Assembly (NCBI RefSeq): GCF_030232585.1
Contig: NZ_JASPJX010000003.1
Location: 149,523 to 213,522, forward strand
Direction: 5' to 3'
Origin: Corynebacterium sp. MSK008
GTDB taxonomy: Bacteria > Actinomycetota > Actinomycetes > Mycobacteriales > Mycobacteriaceae
Length of the DNA stretch: 64,000 nt
Within the stretch, counting starts at the first letter, position 1; the number at the start of each line of letters is the position of its first letter. Position numbers and translations under genes: made by a program. The notes below the pieces were generated by a model. That model was not told where the DNA came from. It saw only the letters and a program-made list of their open reading frames with translations, and did not search any database. Below, piece after piece: positions 9,560 to 18,296 of this stretch.

Positions 9560-10339
9560 CTACTTGCCAAAGCGGCGGGAGCGCTGCGAGTAGTCGCGCA
9601 GCGCGCGCAGGAAATCGATCTTGCGGAACGCCGGCCAATAAATGTCGGTGAACCAGATCTCCGAGTACGCCGCCTGCCACAGCAAAAACCCGGACAGACG
9701 CTGCTCGCCGGAGGTACGGATGACCAGGTCCGGGTCCGGCTGGCCGGAGGTGTAGAGGTGCTCTGCGATGGACTCCACGGTGATCTCGGCGGCCATCTCT
9801 GTGGCCGGTACTCCGGCGTGAGCTTTGTCGTCGATAAGCGATTGCACCGCATCCACGATCTCCTGGCGCCCGCCGTAGCCGACCGCGATGTTGACGGTGA
9901 GGCCGTGCTTCGTATCGGTTGCGGCCGCCCCCTCGCGCATACGCTTCGCGACGTCCTCCGGCAACAAATCCAAATGCCCCACCAACCGCACGCGGCAGGT
10001 GTAATCCTCCGTGGCCAGATCCTCGATGACCCCGGAGATGATGTCGAAGAGCAGCTCCACCTCTTCAGTGGTGCGCTGCAGATTCTCCGTGGAAAGCAGG
10101 TAGATGGTGAGCACGTCCACGTCCATCTCCGCGGACCAGCGCACAAGCTCGCCGATCTTCGCGCCGCCGACGCGGTGGCCGTGGGAGATATCCTCGAAGC
10201 CTGCCTCGCGCGCCCAACGACGGTTGCCATCGGCCATCACGGCGATGTGCTTCGGGCGCTTTTTGCCGCGCAGCTCACGCTTTAGGCGCGCCTCATACAG
10301 CGGGTACAGCGGATATCGCAGCTTCGAAAGGACAGACAC
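9560..10339 (-). CDS. uppS: cis-Prenyltransferase (isoprenyl transferase, Z-FPP/UPP synthase family)
   Basis: 259 residues. It condenses isopentenyl diphosphate in Z configuration to make the lipid carrier for peptidoglycan, arabinogalactan and mycolic-envelope synthesis. Motifs: HIAVMADGNRRWA, GHRVGGAKI, YLLSTENLQR, and DLVIRTSGEQRLSGFLLWQ with the terminal SEIWFTDIYWPAF. Mycobacteriales carry two paralogues; the position next to mca and coaA matches Rv1086, the short-chain Z-FPP synthase, rather than the decaprenyl enzyme, so symbol and chain length are uncertain. The GTG start has TAGAAT 7 nt upstream (leaderless). Confidence 0.92.
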   Translation of the reverse strand: MSVLSKLRYPLYPLYEARLKRELRGKKRPKHIAVMADGNRRWAREAGFEDISHGHRVGGAKIGELVRWSAEMDVDVLTIYLLSTENLQRTTEEVELLFDIISGVIEDLATEDYTCRVRLVGHLDLLPEDVAKRMREGAAATDTKHGLTVNIAVGYGGRQEIVDAVQSLIDDKAHAGVPATEMAAEITVESIAEHLYTSGQPDPDLVIRTSGEQRLSGFLLWQAAYSEIWFTDIYWPAFRKIDFLRALRDYSQRSRRFGK

Positions 10340-10357
10340 GGGATAAATTCTAGCCAG

Positions 10358-10657
10358 CTAAAAAGCGTTTTTCTTGCGCTGGTCCTTCACACCGGCCTTC
10401 TCCATGGCCTCATCGATCGCTTTCTCATCGAACGGGTCGATCCCACGGGCCTCCGCAAACGCCTGGCGGCGCTTGAACCGGGAGAAGCGGCGGTGAAACG
10501 ACCACCCGATGAACAGCACCACGATTGCCAGGACCACCAGTAGCAGCAGGCCGACCGGCGAGGCTTTGCCGAAATCCGGACCAACCGGGGTCTCGCCCGG
10601 GTTCTGGGCGAGCACGAAGTTCGCGGCGTTCGCCGCCGCGACAGTAAACGTTGTCAT
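10358..10657 (-). CDS. Small membrane protein downstream of mca
   Basis: 99 residues with one clear transmembrane helix (PVGLLLLVVLAIVVLFIGW, about residues 34-52), a short N-terminus and a basic cytoplasmic tail (FHRRFSRFKRRQ). GGAGGAAAACTAA precedes the ATG, which directly follows the mca stop, so the two are co-translated. It is the positional equivalent of Rv1083. Function unknown; a role alongside Mca is a guess from the operon only. Confidence 0.85.
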   Translation of the reverse strand: MTTFTVAAANAANFVLAQNPGETPVGPDFGKASPVGLLLLVVLAIVVLFIGWSFHRRFSRFKRRQAFAEARGIDPFDEKAIDEAMEKAGVKDQRKKNAF

Positions 10658-11554
10658 TTAGTTTTCCTCCTCGGTGCCTGCTTCGGGGCCTGCTTCGATG
10701 CCGGCGAACAGATCCGTCTCCGGCAAGGTGGTCTCCACCCTGGACGCGGCGAGCTCGAACTCCTCGGTGGGCCAGACGTCCTGCTGGTCCTCCACCGGGC
10801 TGGCCAGGAACGCACCGGCGGGGTCGATCTGCGTGGCGTGCGCAGTAAGCGCCTCGGCGCGCTGCTGGAAGTAGCCGGCGCACTCCACCTGAGTGGTCAC
10901 ACGGTCGAATACGTCGCCTTCATTTTCCTCCCAGCGCTTGATCATCAGCTCGTACGGGCTCTTCTTCCCGCGCTGAATCAGGCGCTCCTGCAGAAGCTTC
11001 ATGCGCTGCAGGATAAAGCCGTGCGAGTAGTACAGCTTCAGCGGCGTCCACGGCTCGCCGGTGCCGGGCGCAAACTTCGGGTCGCCAGCGCGCTCCCAGG
11101 CGATCATGGAGACCGCGTGCACCATCAGGTGGTCCGGGTGCGGGTAGCCGCCGTTTTCGTCGTAGGTGATGATCACGTGCGGGCGGAACTCGCGGATCTG
11201 CTCCACGATCTTCACCGCGACCTCCTCCGGGTCCTGCACCGCGAACGACCCTTCAGGCAACGGCGGCAGCGGGTCGCCCTCCGGCAGCCCGGAATCCTCG
11301 TAGCCCAGCCAAACATGCTCGACACCGAGCGCGGCCGCGGCACGCGCCATCTCCTCCCGGCGCACCTCGAGGATGTTGTCCAGCACACCGGGGCGGTCCA
11401 TGGCCGGATTGAGGACGTCGCCGCGGCGGCCGTCAGTGCAAGTGACGACTTTGACGCGGTTGCCTTCCGCGGCGTACTTGGCCATGGTGGCCGCGCCCTT
11501 GGAGGACTCGTCGTCTGGGTGGGCGTGAATGGCCATGAGACGCAACCCGGTCAC
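10658..11554 (-). CDS. mca: Mycothiol S-conjugate amidase
   Basis: About 298 residues. Mca cleaves mycothiol S-conjugates to release a mercapturic acid and glucosaminyl-inositol, a detoxification route confined to mycothiol-making actinobacteria. The LmbE-like zinc site is visible: AIHAHPDDESSKG near the N-terminus and GGYPHPDHLMVH in the middle. FSHGF-type variant YYSHGFILQRM and the conserved tryptophan/Arg-rich C-terminus follow. I prefer GTG 11554 (MTGLRLMAIHAHPDDE) because family members start here; the open frame extends to 11665 but then overlaps the divergent DUF4307 gene. Confidence 0.93.
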   Translation of the reverse strand: MTGLRLMAIHAHPDDESSKGAATMAKYAAEGNRVKVVTCTDGRRGDVLNPAMDRPGVLDNILEVRREEMARAAAALGVEHVWLGYEDSGLPEGDPLPPLPEGSFAVQDPEEVAVKIVEQIREFRPHVIITYDENGGYPHPDHLMVHAVSMIAWERAGDPKFAPGTGEPWTPLKLYYSHGFILQRMKLLQERLIQRGKKSPYELMIKRWEENEGDVFDRVTTQVECAGYFQQRAEALTAHATQIDPAGAFLASPVEDQQDVWPTEEFELAASRVETTLPETDLFAGIEAGPEAGTEEEN

Positions 11555-11652
11555 TCGATCAATCCAACTTTCGTAGGGGTCAGTTCTGTACCTCCGCGCC
11601 ATCTTAGTACCATCGACGCTAAAGTCCTTACCACCTGCAAGGAGCCGTTTCT

Positions 11653-12111
11653 GTGAGCACCGCAACCTCTCCCCGCCCCGCCGAGCGATACGGCCGCAAA
11701 CGCGGCTCCGGCGGCTCCACCGGCGGCAAAGTGGTGGCGGTTGTAGCCGCGCTGCTCATGCTTGGCCTACTGTTCGTCGGCGCCCGCACGATCATGGAGC
11801 GCTTCAACCAACCGGTCCGCGCCGAATTCATTTCGCAGGAGCATATCGACGACGAAACGGGCCGCCTGTGGATCGACGTGAGCCGCAAAAACCCGGACAC
11901 GCCGGCATACTGCATCGTCACAGCCGTGGACTACTCGCACGCGGAGGTAGGACGACGCGAGGTAGTCCTGCCCGCTAACGGTGAGGAGCACTCCCGCATC
12001 GCCGTGGACCTGCCGCTGCGCGAGCCGCTGGTGTCGGGGCGCATCTACGGCTGCTCCGAAAATCTCCCCTTCTACATGGACCCGGAGAGCAGCTTCTACG
12101 CAGCACGCTAG
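11653..12111 (+). CDS. DUF4307 family membrane protein
   Basis: 152 residues: a basic Gly/Ser-rich N-terminus, one transmembrane helix (about 25-45, GKVVAVVAALLMLGLLFVGA) and an extracellular beta-rich domain with two Cys (AYCIVTAVDYSHAEVGRREV and GCSENL). This is the DUF4307 arrangement, matching Rv1081c in position. The GTG has AAGGAG 8 nt upstream. It is divergent from mca and upstream of greA. Function unknown. Confidence 0.85.
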   Translation: MSTATSPRPAERYGRKRGSGGSTGGKVVAVVAALLMLGLLFVGARTIMERFNQPVRAEFISQEHIDDETGRLWIDVSRKNPDTPAYCIVTAVDYSHAEVGRREVVLPANGEEHSRIAVDLPLREPLVSGRIYGCSENLPFYMDPESSFYAAR

Positions 12112-12166
12112 CGAAAACCGCCTGAGTCGCGTGTGGTAATCTTCCGGCTGTATATCTGCACACATT

Positions 12167-12185
12167 GGCCCGCGAGCGGCGGGCC
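12167..12185 (+). promoter_or_regulatory. Hairpin in the greA leader
   Basis: Perfect 7-bp stem GGCCCGC / GCGGGCC with a 5-nt loop, followed by GATTTC, lies between a possible -10 (TATATC, 12151) and greA. It could terminate the DUF4307 message or stabilise the greA leader; the T-run is weak. Confidence 0.4.
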
Positions 12186-12217
12186 GATTTCACGTATCAG
12201 GGAAGGTTTAGACCCCT

Positions 12218-12739
12218 ATGGCTGAATCCCAGCAGCAGTACATCACTCCTGAAATGAAGGCCAAGCTCGAGGCCGAACTGCAGCAGCTCATTGACAACCG
12301 CCCCGCCATCGCGGCCGAAATCAACGAGCGCCGCGAGGAGGGCGACCTCAAGGAGAACGCCGGCTACGACGCAGCCCGCGAGCAGCAGGACCAGGAGGAG
12401 GCGCGCATCAAGCAGATCTCCGAGATCCTGTCCAACTCCACCACTGAACGCACCGGCATCGTCGAAGGTGTCGCCCACGTCGGTTCCGTCGTGCACGTCT
12501 ACTACGACGGCGACAAGGACGACCGCGAGACTTTCCTCATCGGCACCCGCGCGGCGTCTACCGACAACGCAGATCTGGAGACGTACTCGGAGCAGTCCCC
12601 GCTCGGCGCGGCCGTCGTCGGCGCTTCCGAGGGTGAAACCCGCAAGTACACCGCCCCGAACGGCCGCGAGATTTCCGTCACCATCGTCTCCGCCGAGCCG
12701 TATGATTCAGTCAAGGCCTCCACGCCCCGCGCGAAGTAG
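12218..12739 (+). CDS. greA: Transcription elongation factor GreA
   Basis: 173 residues. GreA enters the RNA polymerase secondary channel and stimulates cleavage of backtracked transcripts. The N-terminal coiled coil carries the functional tip REEGDLKENAGYDAAREQQ with its acidic pair, and the C-terminal FKBP-like domain contains the conserved SPLGAAVVGASEGE segment. GGAAGG lies about 12 nt upstream of the ATG. Its position next to DUF4307 and mca matches M. tuberculosis. Confidence 0.95.
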   Translation: MAESQQQYITPEMKAKLEAELQQLIDNRPAIAAEINERREEGDLKENAGYDAAREQQDQEEARIKQISEILSNSTTERTGIVEGVAHVGSVVHVYYDGDKDDRETFLIGTRAASTDNADLETYSEQSPLGAAVVGASEGETRKYTAPNGREISVTIVSAEPYDSVKASTPRAK

Positions 12740-12779
12740 CCAGTACTTTTCTCTTTTTCAAAACAGAAGGACCATTCCT

Positions 12780-13307
12780 GTGATTGCCACCTCTTCCCGC
12801 AAAGCAGTAGCCGGCGTCGCCGCCCTGGCAGCTATCGCCCTGGCAGGCTGCACCCCTCCGCACGAGAACCCCTCCTCCGAGAAGGTCGACACCGCCACCA
12901 CTCAGGATCCGAACTCCCTGAAGGGCGCCGGCACCGCGACCACCGCCACCAGCACCGCGACGGCGACCAACGTCACCGAGGCGAACGCCGTGCAGGAGCA
13001 GGAGACCGCCGAGGCCGCCGTCGCTGCAGCCCCGGTGTTCAATAACTGCGGCGCCACCGACCTGGTGCGCCCGGACCGCCTGACGGTGGACTGCGCCAAC
13101 CAGGACGACTTCCTGGAGAACATCGTCTGGGAGCAGTGGGGTGAGGACCTCGCTGAGGGCACCGGCACCCGCGTCGTTGTCTCTCCGGACAACCGCGAAG
13201 AGGACGTGAAGGTTGTGCTGGGCAATCCGGAGATCGTCGATGGCAAGCCGGTGTTCACCACCGTTTCTGTCGACGGCCAGTCGGTCGTGCCGGACAACAA
13301 CTACTAA
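12780..13307 (+). CDS. Secreted lipoprotein of unknown function
   Basis: 175 residues. The signal peptide ends in the lipobox ALAGC, a Thr/Ala-rich disordered linker follows (about residues 25-80), then a compact domain with two Cys (NNCGATDL and TVDCANQ) likely bridged in the periplasm. GTG 12780 has AGAAGG 8 nt upstream. Located 40 bases after greA on the same strand, ending at a strong terminator. No family recognised. Confidence 0.8.
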   Translation: MIATSSRKAVAGVAALAAIALAGCTPPHENPSSEKVDTATTQDPNSLKGAGTATTATSTATATNVTEANAVQEQETAEAAVAAAPVFNNCGATDLVRPDRLTVDCANQDDFLENIVWEQWGEDLAEGTGTRVVVSPDNREEDVKVVLGNPEIVDGKPVFTTVSVDGQSVVPDNNY

Positions 13308-13324
13308 GCCACCGTGCGCATAGC

Positions 13325-13368
13325 AAAGCGCCTCGCCCCGGAGCTGATCCGGAAGCGAGGCGCTTTTT
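13325..13368. terminator. Bidirectional terminator between lipoprotein and Bax1-I genes
   Basis: 10-bp stem AGCGCCTCGC / GCGAGGCGCT, with an 18-nt loop that can pair further. TTTTT follows on the plus strand; on the minus strand the trailing bases are TTTGC. It can serve both converging genes. Confidence 0.85.
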
Positions 13369-13377
13369 GCCGCGGGC

Positions 13378-14184
13378 CTAGCGGTCGTTGAAGTAGGACA
13401 GCAGGCGCAGGATTTCGGTGTAGAGCCACACCAGGGTCACGGCCAGGCCCAGGGCGACACCCCAGGAAGCGCGTTCCGGCGCACCAGTTCGGACCAGCTT
13501 GTCGGCCAGGTCGAAGTCCTGCAGGAAGGACAGTGCTGCCAGCACGACGCAGACCACGCCGAAGATGATGGACAGCGTGCCGCCGTCGCGAAGCGGGGAA
13601 ATGCCAGCGAAGATTGCCAGCAGGAGGTTGCCCACCGCCATGATGGCCACACCGAAGATCAGGCCGGTGAGGATACGGTTGAAGCGGGGGGTCACACGGA
13701 TCGCACCGCGCCGGTACACCACGAGCATGCCGATGAACACGCCGACCGTGCCCAGGATGGCCTGGAAGATCAGCTGGCTGGCATCCGCGCCGCCGACGGT
13801 GAACCAGCCGGAGACAGTCAGGGAGAATCCGCCGAGAAACAGGCCCTCGAACGCGGCGTACAGCAGCGTCAACGTCTTCGAGCCGAACTCGCGGCGGAAC
13901 GCGTTGACAAGGGTGACGATGAAGCCGCCGATGGCACCGACGACTGTCAGAATGACGCCGAGTTGCGGGTTGCCGGTGAGGAAGATGCCGAAGTTCACGG
14001 CGGCGAACGCGATGATCACGGCGAGGGTGATGCCCGTCTTGGTCACCACGTCGTCCACCGTCATCGGGCGTTGCTGATCAATTTCGGGCGCGTACCCCGG
14101 CAGCGTTGCGGTGTGGCCGGCCTGGTAGCCGTTGTCCGCATCCGCCCCCGGAATATTGCGCAGAACGGGGTTAGTGCTTCTCAC
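13378..14184 (-). CDS. Bax inhibitor-1/YccA family membrane protein
   Basis: About 268 residues with seven hydrophobic helices; the last ones read WGVALGLAVTLVWLYTEILRLL, and the core has FEGLFLGGFS and LSFLQDFDLADKL, typical of the Bax1-I (TMBIM) family in actinobacteria. These are leak-type calcium or quality-control membrane proteins in better studied species; the role here is unknown. The start is GTG 14184, with AAAGGA about 10 nt upstream, rather than ATG 14220, whose extra residues would include that ribosome site. Confidence 0.9.
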   Translation of the reverse strand: MRSTNPVLRNIPGADADNGYQAGHTATLPGYAPEIDQQRPMTVDDVVTKTGITLAVIIAFAAVNFGIFLTGNPQLGVILTVVGAIGGFIVTLVNAFRREFGSKTLTLLYAAFEGLFLGGFSLTVSGWFTVGGADASQLIFQAILGTVGVFIGMLVVYRRGAIRVTPRFNRILTGLIFGVAIMAVGNLLLAIFAGISPLRDGGTLSIIFGVVCVVLAALSFLQDFDLADKLVRTGAPERASWGVALGLAVTLVWLYTEILRLLSYFNDR

Positions 14185-14319
14185 GTCGCACAGTTCCTTT
14201 CCAATGGGGTTTTGGTCCAAGAGTTCACGGGGTATAACGCCACACTTACCAAAAAGGTTCCCACAGGCGGAGTATCAGCTAAACGCTTCCCTCAGCTCGC
14301 CGGGGATATGGTGGGCTTT

Positions 14320-15246
14320 ATGGGAGTGCTCGACAATGTCCGCCGCGGCCCCAGAACCGGCGGCGAGGTGGTGCGTGGCCACATCGCGCAGGCCGCTGGC
14401 GGCACGGACGCGTACGTGTTTTCCTACCGCAACTTGGAGGTCCACGCGTATGTGTTGCCCGAGCCTGTCCCCCACGTGCTGTACTGCACCTACGGCAAGT
14501 CCCGCGTGGAGTCTTCCCAGCCGTCCGCGGGAACCCAGACGGAGCTCACGTTGCGTGTGCCGGGCACGCCTGCGCTTCCCGACGAGTGGCCGGCCCGCCT
14601 GCTCGCCCGCGCAGCCCGCGACGACATCGAGCCGGGCCACTACCTCGTGTTGGACAACCCGCGCGGCACGCTCACCGGCTTCGTCTTTGTCACCGACCCG
14701 GTCCTCGGCGTGCTGGACGGGCCCACCGGCCTGATCCGGTTCACCTACGCGGTCGGCATCAACGGCGACGACGTGGACCAGATGCTGTCCTGGGACCCGT
14801 TGAAGTTCGCCGCCTTTGTCGGCGACCGCGTGCCGCTGGGGCTTACCTCAACGGACCGCGAACCACTCAGCGCTGACGCGCAGGATCGGGCATTGTTGGA
14901 GGATACGGTGGCGGACGAAGGGTCGTCGATAGGCGCGATGCATGCCCGCTACCTCGAAGTCGACGCCGCAGGCCGCGTGGACCTGGACCCGGCGGCTGCG
15001 CGCGCGTTGATCCGCGCCGCGCGCCACCGGCTGCTGCACGGAAGGTCATTCGCGCTGCTCAACGACGAGACGTGGCTGCTGCTGAACCCGCAGGCCCGTG
15101 CAGCAGAGCTCACGGATAGCCACATCATCGTCCCCGCCACCGACGCGTTCGCCCACGAGCTGCTCGCAACGTTCGACGCGGCGCCAGGCGTCTACCGCCT
15201 GCGCACCGCGCCGCTAGAAATCCGGGTCGTGGACCCGACTACTTAA
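14320..15246 (+). CDS. Suppressor-of-fused (Sufu)-like domain protein
   Basis: About 308 residues, soluble. The N-terminal half, [19 protein letters not shown], the [12 protein letters not shown] segment and the [19 protein letters not shown] segment match the bacterial Sufu-like domain. The C-terminal half ([31 protein letters not shown]) has no family I know. In bacteria this fold often appears in toxin-immunity proteins, but there is no toxin gene next door. Start is uncertain: ATG 14320 or ATG 14308. Its stop overlaps the converging luxS by 8 bases. Confidence 0.75.
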   Translation: MGVLDNVRRGPRTGGEVVRGHIAQAAGGTDAYVFSYRNLEVHAYVLPEPVPHVLYCTYGKSRVESSQPSAGTQTELTLRVPGTPALPDEWPARLLARAARDDIEPGHYLVLDNPRGTLTGFVFVTDPVLGVLDGPTGLIRFTYAVGINGDDVDQMLSWDPLKFAAFVGDRVPLGLTSTDREPLSADAQDRALLEDTVADEGSSIGAMHARYLEVDAAGRVDLDPAAARALIRAARHRLLHGRSFALLNDETWLLLNPQARAAELTDSHIIVPATDAFAHELLATFDAAPGVYRLRTAPLEIRVVDPTT

Positions 15247-15703
15247 AAACGGTGCCCCACTCGTCGCGCTTGTCCAAAAACGCCTGCGCCTCGCGCTTGG
15301 CGGCCTCCAGGTCGTGGCTTGCGCCCCAGCCGCACTGTTTCTCGTTGGCGGCCGGCACCTCGTTAGCGTTCGTGATGTCGGTGAGTGTCTTTTCCACCAG
15401 CTCGGCGACCTCAGCCTCGGCGACGTCGCCGGAAAGCATGAGGTAGAAGCCGGTCTGGCAGCCCATCGGGCCGAAGTCGATGACATTGTCCGCGTGGTTG
15501 CGGGCGTGCTCGGCGAACATGTGCTCCAGCGAGTGCACCGCCGGCATCTCCAGGTGCTCGGCGTTGGGCTGCTTGAAGCGGATGTCCCACTTCACCAGCG
15601 TGTCACCTGCGGGCAGCTCCTTGCGATCCGCAAGGCGGATGAACGGGGCGGCTACCTTGGTGTGGTCGAGATTGAAGGATTCCACATTCATACGATCAGT
15701 CAT
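15239..15703 (-). CDS. luxS: S-ribosylhomocysteine lyase
   Basis: 154 residues. LuxS splits S-ribosylhomocysteine into homocysteine and DPD, the precursor of autoinducer 2, within the activated methyl cycle. The metal-binding residues are in [14 protein letters not shown] (HxxEH) and the Cys in MGCQTGFYL; a second Cys lies in [13 protein letters not shown] 15703 is chosen because TAGAGT ends 7 nt upstream (leaderless). The open frame runs 92 codons further upstream, but those residues do not belong to the LuxS fold. Confidence 0.95.
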   Translation of the reverse strand: MTDRMNVESFNLDHTKVAAPFIRLADRKELPAGDTLVKWDIRFKQPNAEHLEMPAVHSLEHMFAEHARNHADNVIDFGPMGCQTGFYLMLSGDVAEAEVAELVEKTLTDITNANEVPAANEKQCGWGASHDLEAAKREAQAFLDKRDEWGTVFK

Positions 15704-15961
15704 GGCCTTAACTCTACTGAACGGAGTCGCACGCGCCCACCACCCTTGTTTGGTTCCGCGACGATCTTCGCTGGCGTGGGCGGCTTCGCGCGGGGAGGCT
15801 ACGGGTGTGCTTATCGACGACACCTCCGGCCCCGACCACTCGGCCGCACCGCCGCGTGGTGGCGCGAGCGCAGCGTGGCCTGCTTGAGCGAGAAGCTCCC
15901 AATTATCCGCGAGCAGGGCGATCCCCGCGAGATCATCCCGACGCCAGGTAGTGTCAACAGA

Positions 15962-16834
15962 ATGAAGGCTTTGCTCCATAAAGTCACTGTCGGCATTGCC
16001 GCGTGCGCGACCGTAGTCGCCGCCACAATCACGCCTGCCACTGCCCAGCCGGCTGGCAACGTGGTCGTTTTCGGCGATTCGTTCACCTCAAACCCGGACC
16101 AGTACCGCAACTCCGCGCTCAACGTCACGGGAAGTTCGCAGCTTTCCTCGGGATCTTCGGAGCGGCTGGTCGCCTCCTACCCCAGCCAGGCATGGTGCCT
16201 GCAAGGCCCGGACAACTGGCCGCGCCAGCTCCAAGCACGCACCGGCCTCAACGTCGCGGACTGGTCGTGCACCGGCCACAAATCTGCGAACCTACTGGGG
16301 CATATCGACCACGCGGTGCGCGCCGGCGACCTCAACGCCAACACCCGGGCGGTGACGCTAGCGGTCGGGTTCAACGATCACTGGCGCCCGCTTATCGACT
16401 CCCCAGGCACCCCGTACAACGCTACCGCGGTGCGCGACGACTACTTCCGCAACATGCACGAGGCCGTGGCCAAGGTGCGCGCCGCCGCACCCCGGGCCAA
16501 AATCCTCATCCCAGGAATGCTCTCGGTCACAGACGGTGCCGGGAGAGTCTGCCTGATCAACGTCGCGCCGAACGCCCCGCTCGGCGTCCCCGCACCCCGG
16601 GTGCGGCAGTGGGAGCAGCGCACCCAGAACTATCAGCGCGCATTCGCCGCCCAGGTAGGCGCGACGTTCATCGACATTCGCTCTCTTTCAACCGATCACA
16701 GCACCTGCGCCCGCGACGCCGACCGCTGGGTCGCGGGACTCATCGACACCACCACGGCTGGCTACAACATGGCCCTGCACCCCTCCCGCGCCGGGTCCGC
16801 CTTCGTGGCCGACCAGGTCGCCCGCGCGTTGTAA
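15962..16834 (+). CDS. Secreted SGNH/GDSL hydrolase
   Basis: 290 residues. A Sec signal peptide (about residues 1-28, ending TPATAQ) is followed by an SGNH hydrolase domain: block [12 protein letters not shown] with the nucleophile Ser, block III VGFNDHW (Gly/Asn region), and block V ALHPSRAG carrying the catalytic His. Four or more Cys in the mature part suggest disulfides. Likely an extracellular esterase or lipase; the natural ester, possibly an envelope lipid, is not predictable. TAGTGT lies 7 nt before ATG 15962 (leaderless). The 258 bases to luxS hold promoters and one copy of the CGTCGATAAGC word (15809-15818) but no recognisable gene. Confidence 0.85.
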   Translation: MKALLHKVTVGIAACATVVAATITPATAQPAGNVVVFGDSFTSNPDQYRNSALNVTGSSQLSSGSSERLVASYPSQAWCLQGPDNWPRQLQARTGLNVADWSCTGHKSANLLGHIDHAVRAGDLNANTRAVTLAVGFNDHWRPLIDSPGTPYNATAVRDDYFRNMHEAVAKVRAAAPRAKILIPGMLSVTDGAGRVCLINVAPNAPLGVPAPRVRQWEQRTQNYQRAFAAQVGATFIDIRSLSTDHSTCARDADRWVAGLIDTTTAGYNMALHPSRAGSAFVADQVARAL

Positions 16835-16861
16835 CCGGGGCCCGGGCGTAGGCTCGGGCCA

Positions 16862-17218
16862 ATGACACCGTTGCAAAAGTTCCTCATCCCTTTATTCGCA
16901 GGCGCGGGCGTGCTCCACTTTGCAAAGCCGCAGCCTTTCGACGGCATCGTGCCCGACGCTCTCCCCGGCTCCGCACGCACCTACACGTACGTCTCCGGCG
17001 CGGCCGAGCTCACGGCCGCTGCCCTGCTGGCGAATCCCACAACCCGCGCGGCCGGCGGCAAGTTCGCCGCGGCCCTTTTGACGGCGGTGTGGCCGGCGAA
17101 TTTCCAGATGGCGTGGCAGTGGCGCGATGAGCCCTGGCAGAAACAGATCATCTCCATCGGACGCCTGCCGCTGCAGATCCCGCTGATCAAGGCAGCGCTC
17201 AGCGCGGCGAAGAAGTAG
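16862..17218 (+). CDS. DoxX-like small membrane protein
   Basis: 118 residues, with about four hydrophobic helices. The opening LIPLFAGAGVLHFAKPQPFD, then VSGAAELTAAALL and AVWPANFQMAWQW, match the DoxX-like family of small membrane proteins of unclear role (some linked to thiol or oxidative stress). TAGGCT ends 7 nt before the ATG (leaderless), 27 bases after the SGNH hydrolase gene. Confidence 0.8.
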   Translation: MTPLQKFLIPLFAGAGVLHFAKPQPFDGIVPDALPGSARTYTYVSGAAELTAAALLANPTTRAAGGKFAAALLTAVWPANFQMAWQWRDEPWQKQIISIGRLPLQIPLIKAALSAAKK

Positions 17219-17300
17219 CTTCCCAAAACTGGCCCCACAAGGGTCGGTGGCTGCTTACACTTTGGCTGCATCTCATCCCATGGAAGGTCAAGGAGCAGTC

Positions 17301-18059
17301 ATGAGCAAGTTTGACAACAAGGTTGCGCTGGTCACCGGCGGTGCCTCCGGAATCGGCGAGGCCATCGCTAAGCGTCTCGCCAGTGAGGGCGCGAAGGTTG
17401 TGGTCGCCGACATCAACGAAGACGCCGCCAAGGACGTCGCCGCCGCGATCGAAGCGGACGGCGGTGCCGCGGCCGCGTTCCGGCAAGATGTGACCAGCAA
17501 GGAAGACAACGAAGCGGCCGTGCAGTTCGCCGTGGACACGTTCGGCGCGCTGCACCTCGCAGTGAACAACGCGGGCGTAGGCGATCGCACCCCGCTGGCA
17601 GACAAGGATCTGGCCGATTGGGACAAGGTCATCGCCATCAACCTGTCCGGCGTGGCCTACGGCTGCCACTACCAGCTCAAACAGTTCCTCGCGCAGGGCA
17701 ACACGGAACAGTGCGCGATTGTGAACATGGCCTCCATCCACGGCTCCGTGGGCCGCGAAGGTGGCATCGAGGCCTACACCGCCGCGAAGCACGGCGTGGT
17801 GGGGCTGACCAAGGCGCTGGCCGCGGACTACGCCGCCACCGGCATCCGGGTCAACAGTGTGGGGCCTGGCTACATAGACACGCCGCTGATTCAGCGGGCG
17901 CAGGGCGAGGCCCGCCAGGTGCTCGTCGATAAGCATCCTGCTGGCCGTCTGGGTAAGCCGGAAGAGATCGCGGCGGTGGTGAGCTTCTTGCTTTCCGACG
18001 ACGCATCGTTTGTCAACGGCTCGTACCACCTCGCCGACGGCGGCTACACCGCCGTGTAG
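17301..18059 (+). CDS. Short-chain dehydrogenase/reductase
   Basis: 252 residues, classical SDR. NAD(P)-binding TGGASGIG at the N-terminus, NNAG near residue 90, catalytic Ser in NMASIHG, and YTAAK. GPGYIDTPL follows. The acidic residue after the second strand (VVVADINED) favours NAD over NADP. Substrate unknown; acetoin/butanediol dehydrogenase or 3-oxoacyl reductase activities are both possible. AAGGAG lies about 6 nt before ATG 17301. Confidence 0.88.
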   Translation: MSKFDNKVALVTGGASGIGEAIAKRLASEGAKVVVADINEDAAKDVAAAIEADGGAAAAFRQDVTSKEDNEAAVQFAVDTFGALHLAVNNAGVGDRTPLADKDLADWDKVIAINLSGVAYGCHYQLKQFLAQGNTEQCAIVNMASIHGSVGREGGIEAYTAAKHGVVGLTKALAADYAATGIRVNSVGPGYIDTPLIQRAQGEARQVLVDKHPAGRLGKPEEIAAVVSFLLSDDASFVNGSYHLADGGYTAV

Positions 18060-18136
18060 TGGTGCCCCCAGTCGGGCTCGAACCGACACTGGGCGGATTT
18101 TAAGTCCGCTGCCTCTGCCAATTGGGCTATAGGGGC
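18060..18136 (-). tRNA. tRNA-Leu (anticodon UAA), short variable loop, CCA encoded
   Basis: 77 bases including the encoded CCA. Acceptor GCCCCTA pairs with TGGGGGC (one G-U), discriminator A. The D-arm has a 3-bp stem GCC/GGC and an 11-nt loop containing AATTGG, the Leu/Ser layout. The anticodon stem GCGGA/TCCGC closes loop CTTAAAA (anticodon TAA). The T-arm is GTCGG/CCGAC with TTCGAGC. The variable region is only CCAGT, where tRNA-Leu normally has a long arm. It starts one base after the convergent SDR stop. Identity as Leu rests on anticodon, D-arm and A73. Confidence 0.85.
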
Positions 18137-18296
18137 GACGGGGAAACATCGTACTTCCCCGCCGCCCGCAAACCGCAATCCGCCAGCTCATTTTCACCGA
18201 GCAGAGCCGGCCGCGTGGCCTTACACTCGCTGTGCGACATCTCAGCATCTTCTGAGTTTCGTGTCCACCCGCAAGCGATTAAAAAGGCTACAGCCC

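Noticed and set aside
15704..15961. Possible N-terminal extension of LuxS or a separate gene
   Set aside because: The frame is open to 15979, but the leaderless promoter at 15711-15716 and the family start fix LuxS at 15703. The remaining stretch has no recognisable protein on either strand; it holds the promoters of luxS and the SGNH gene.
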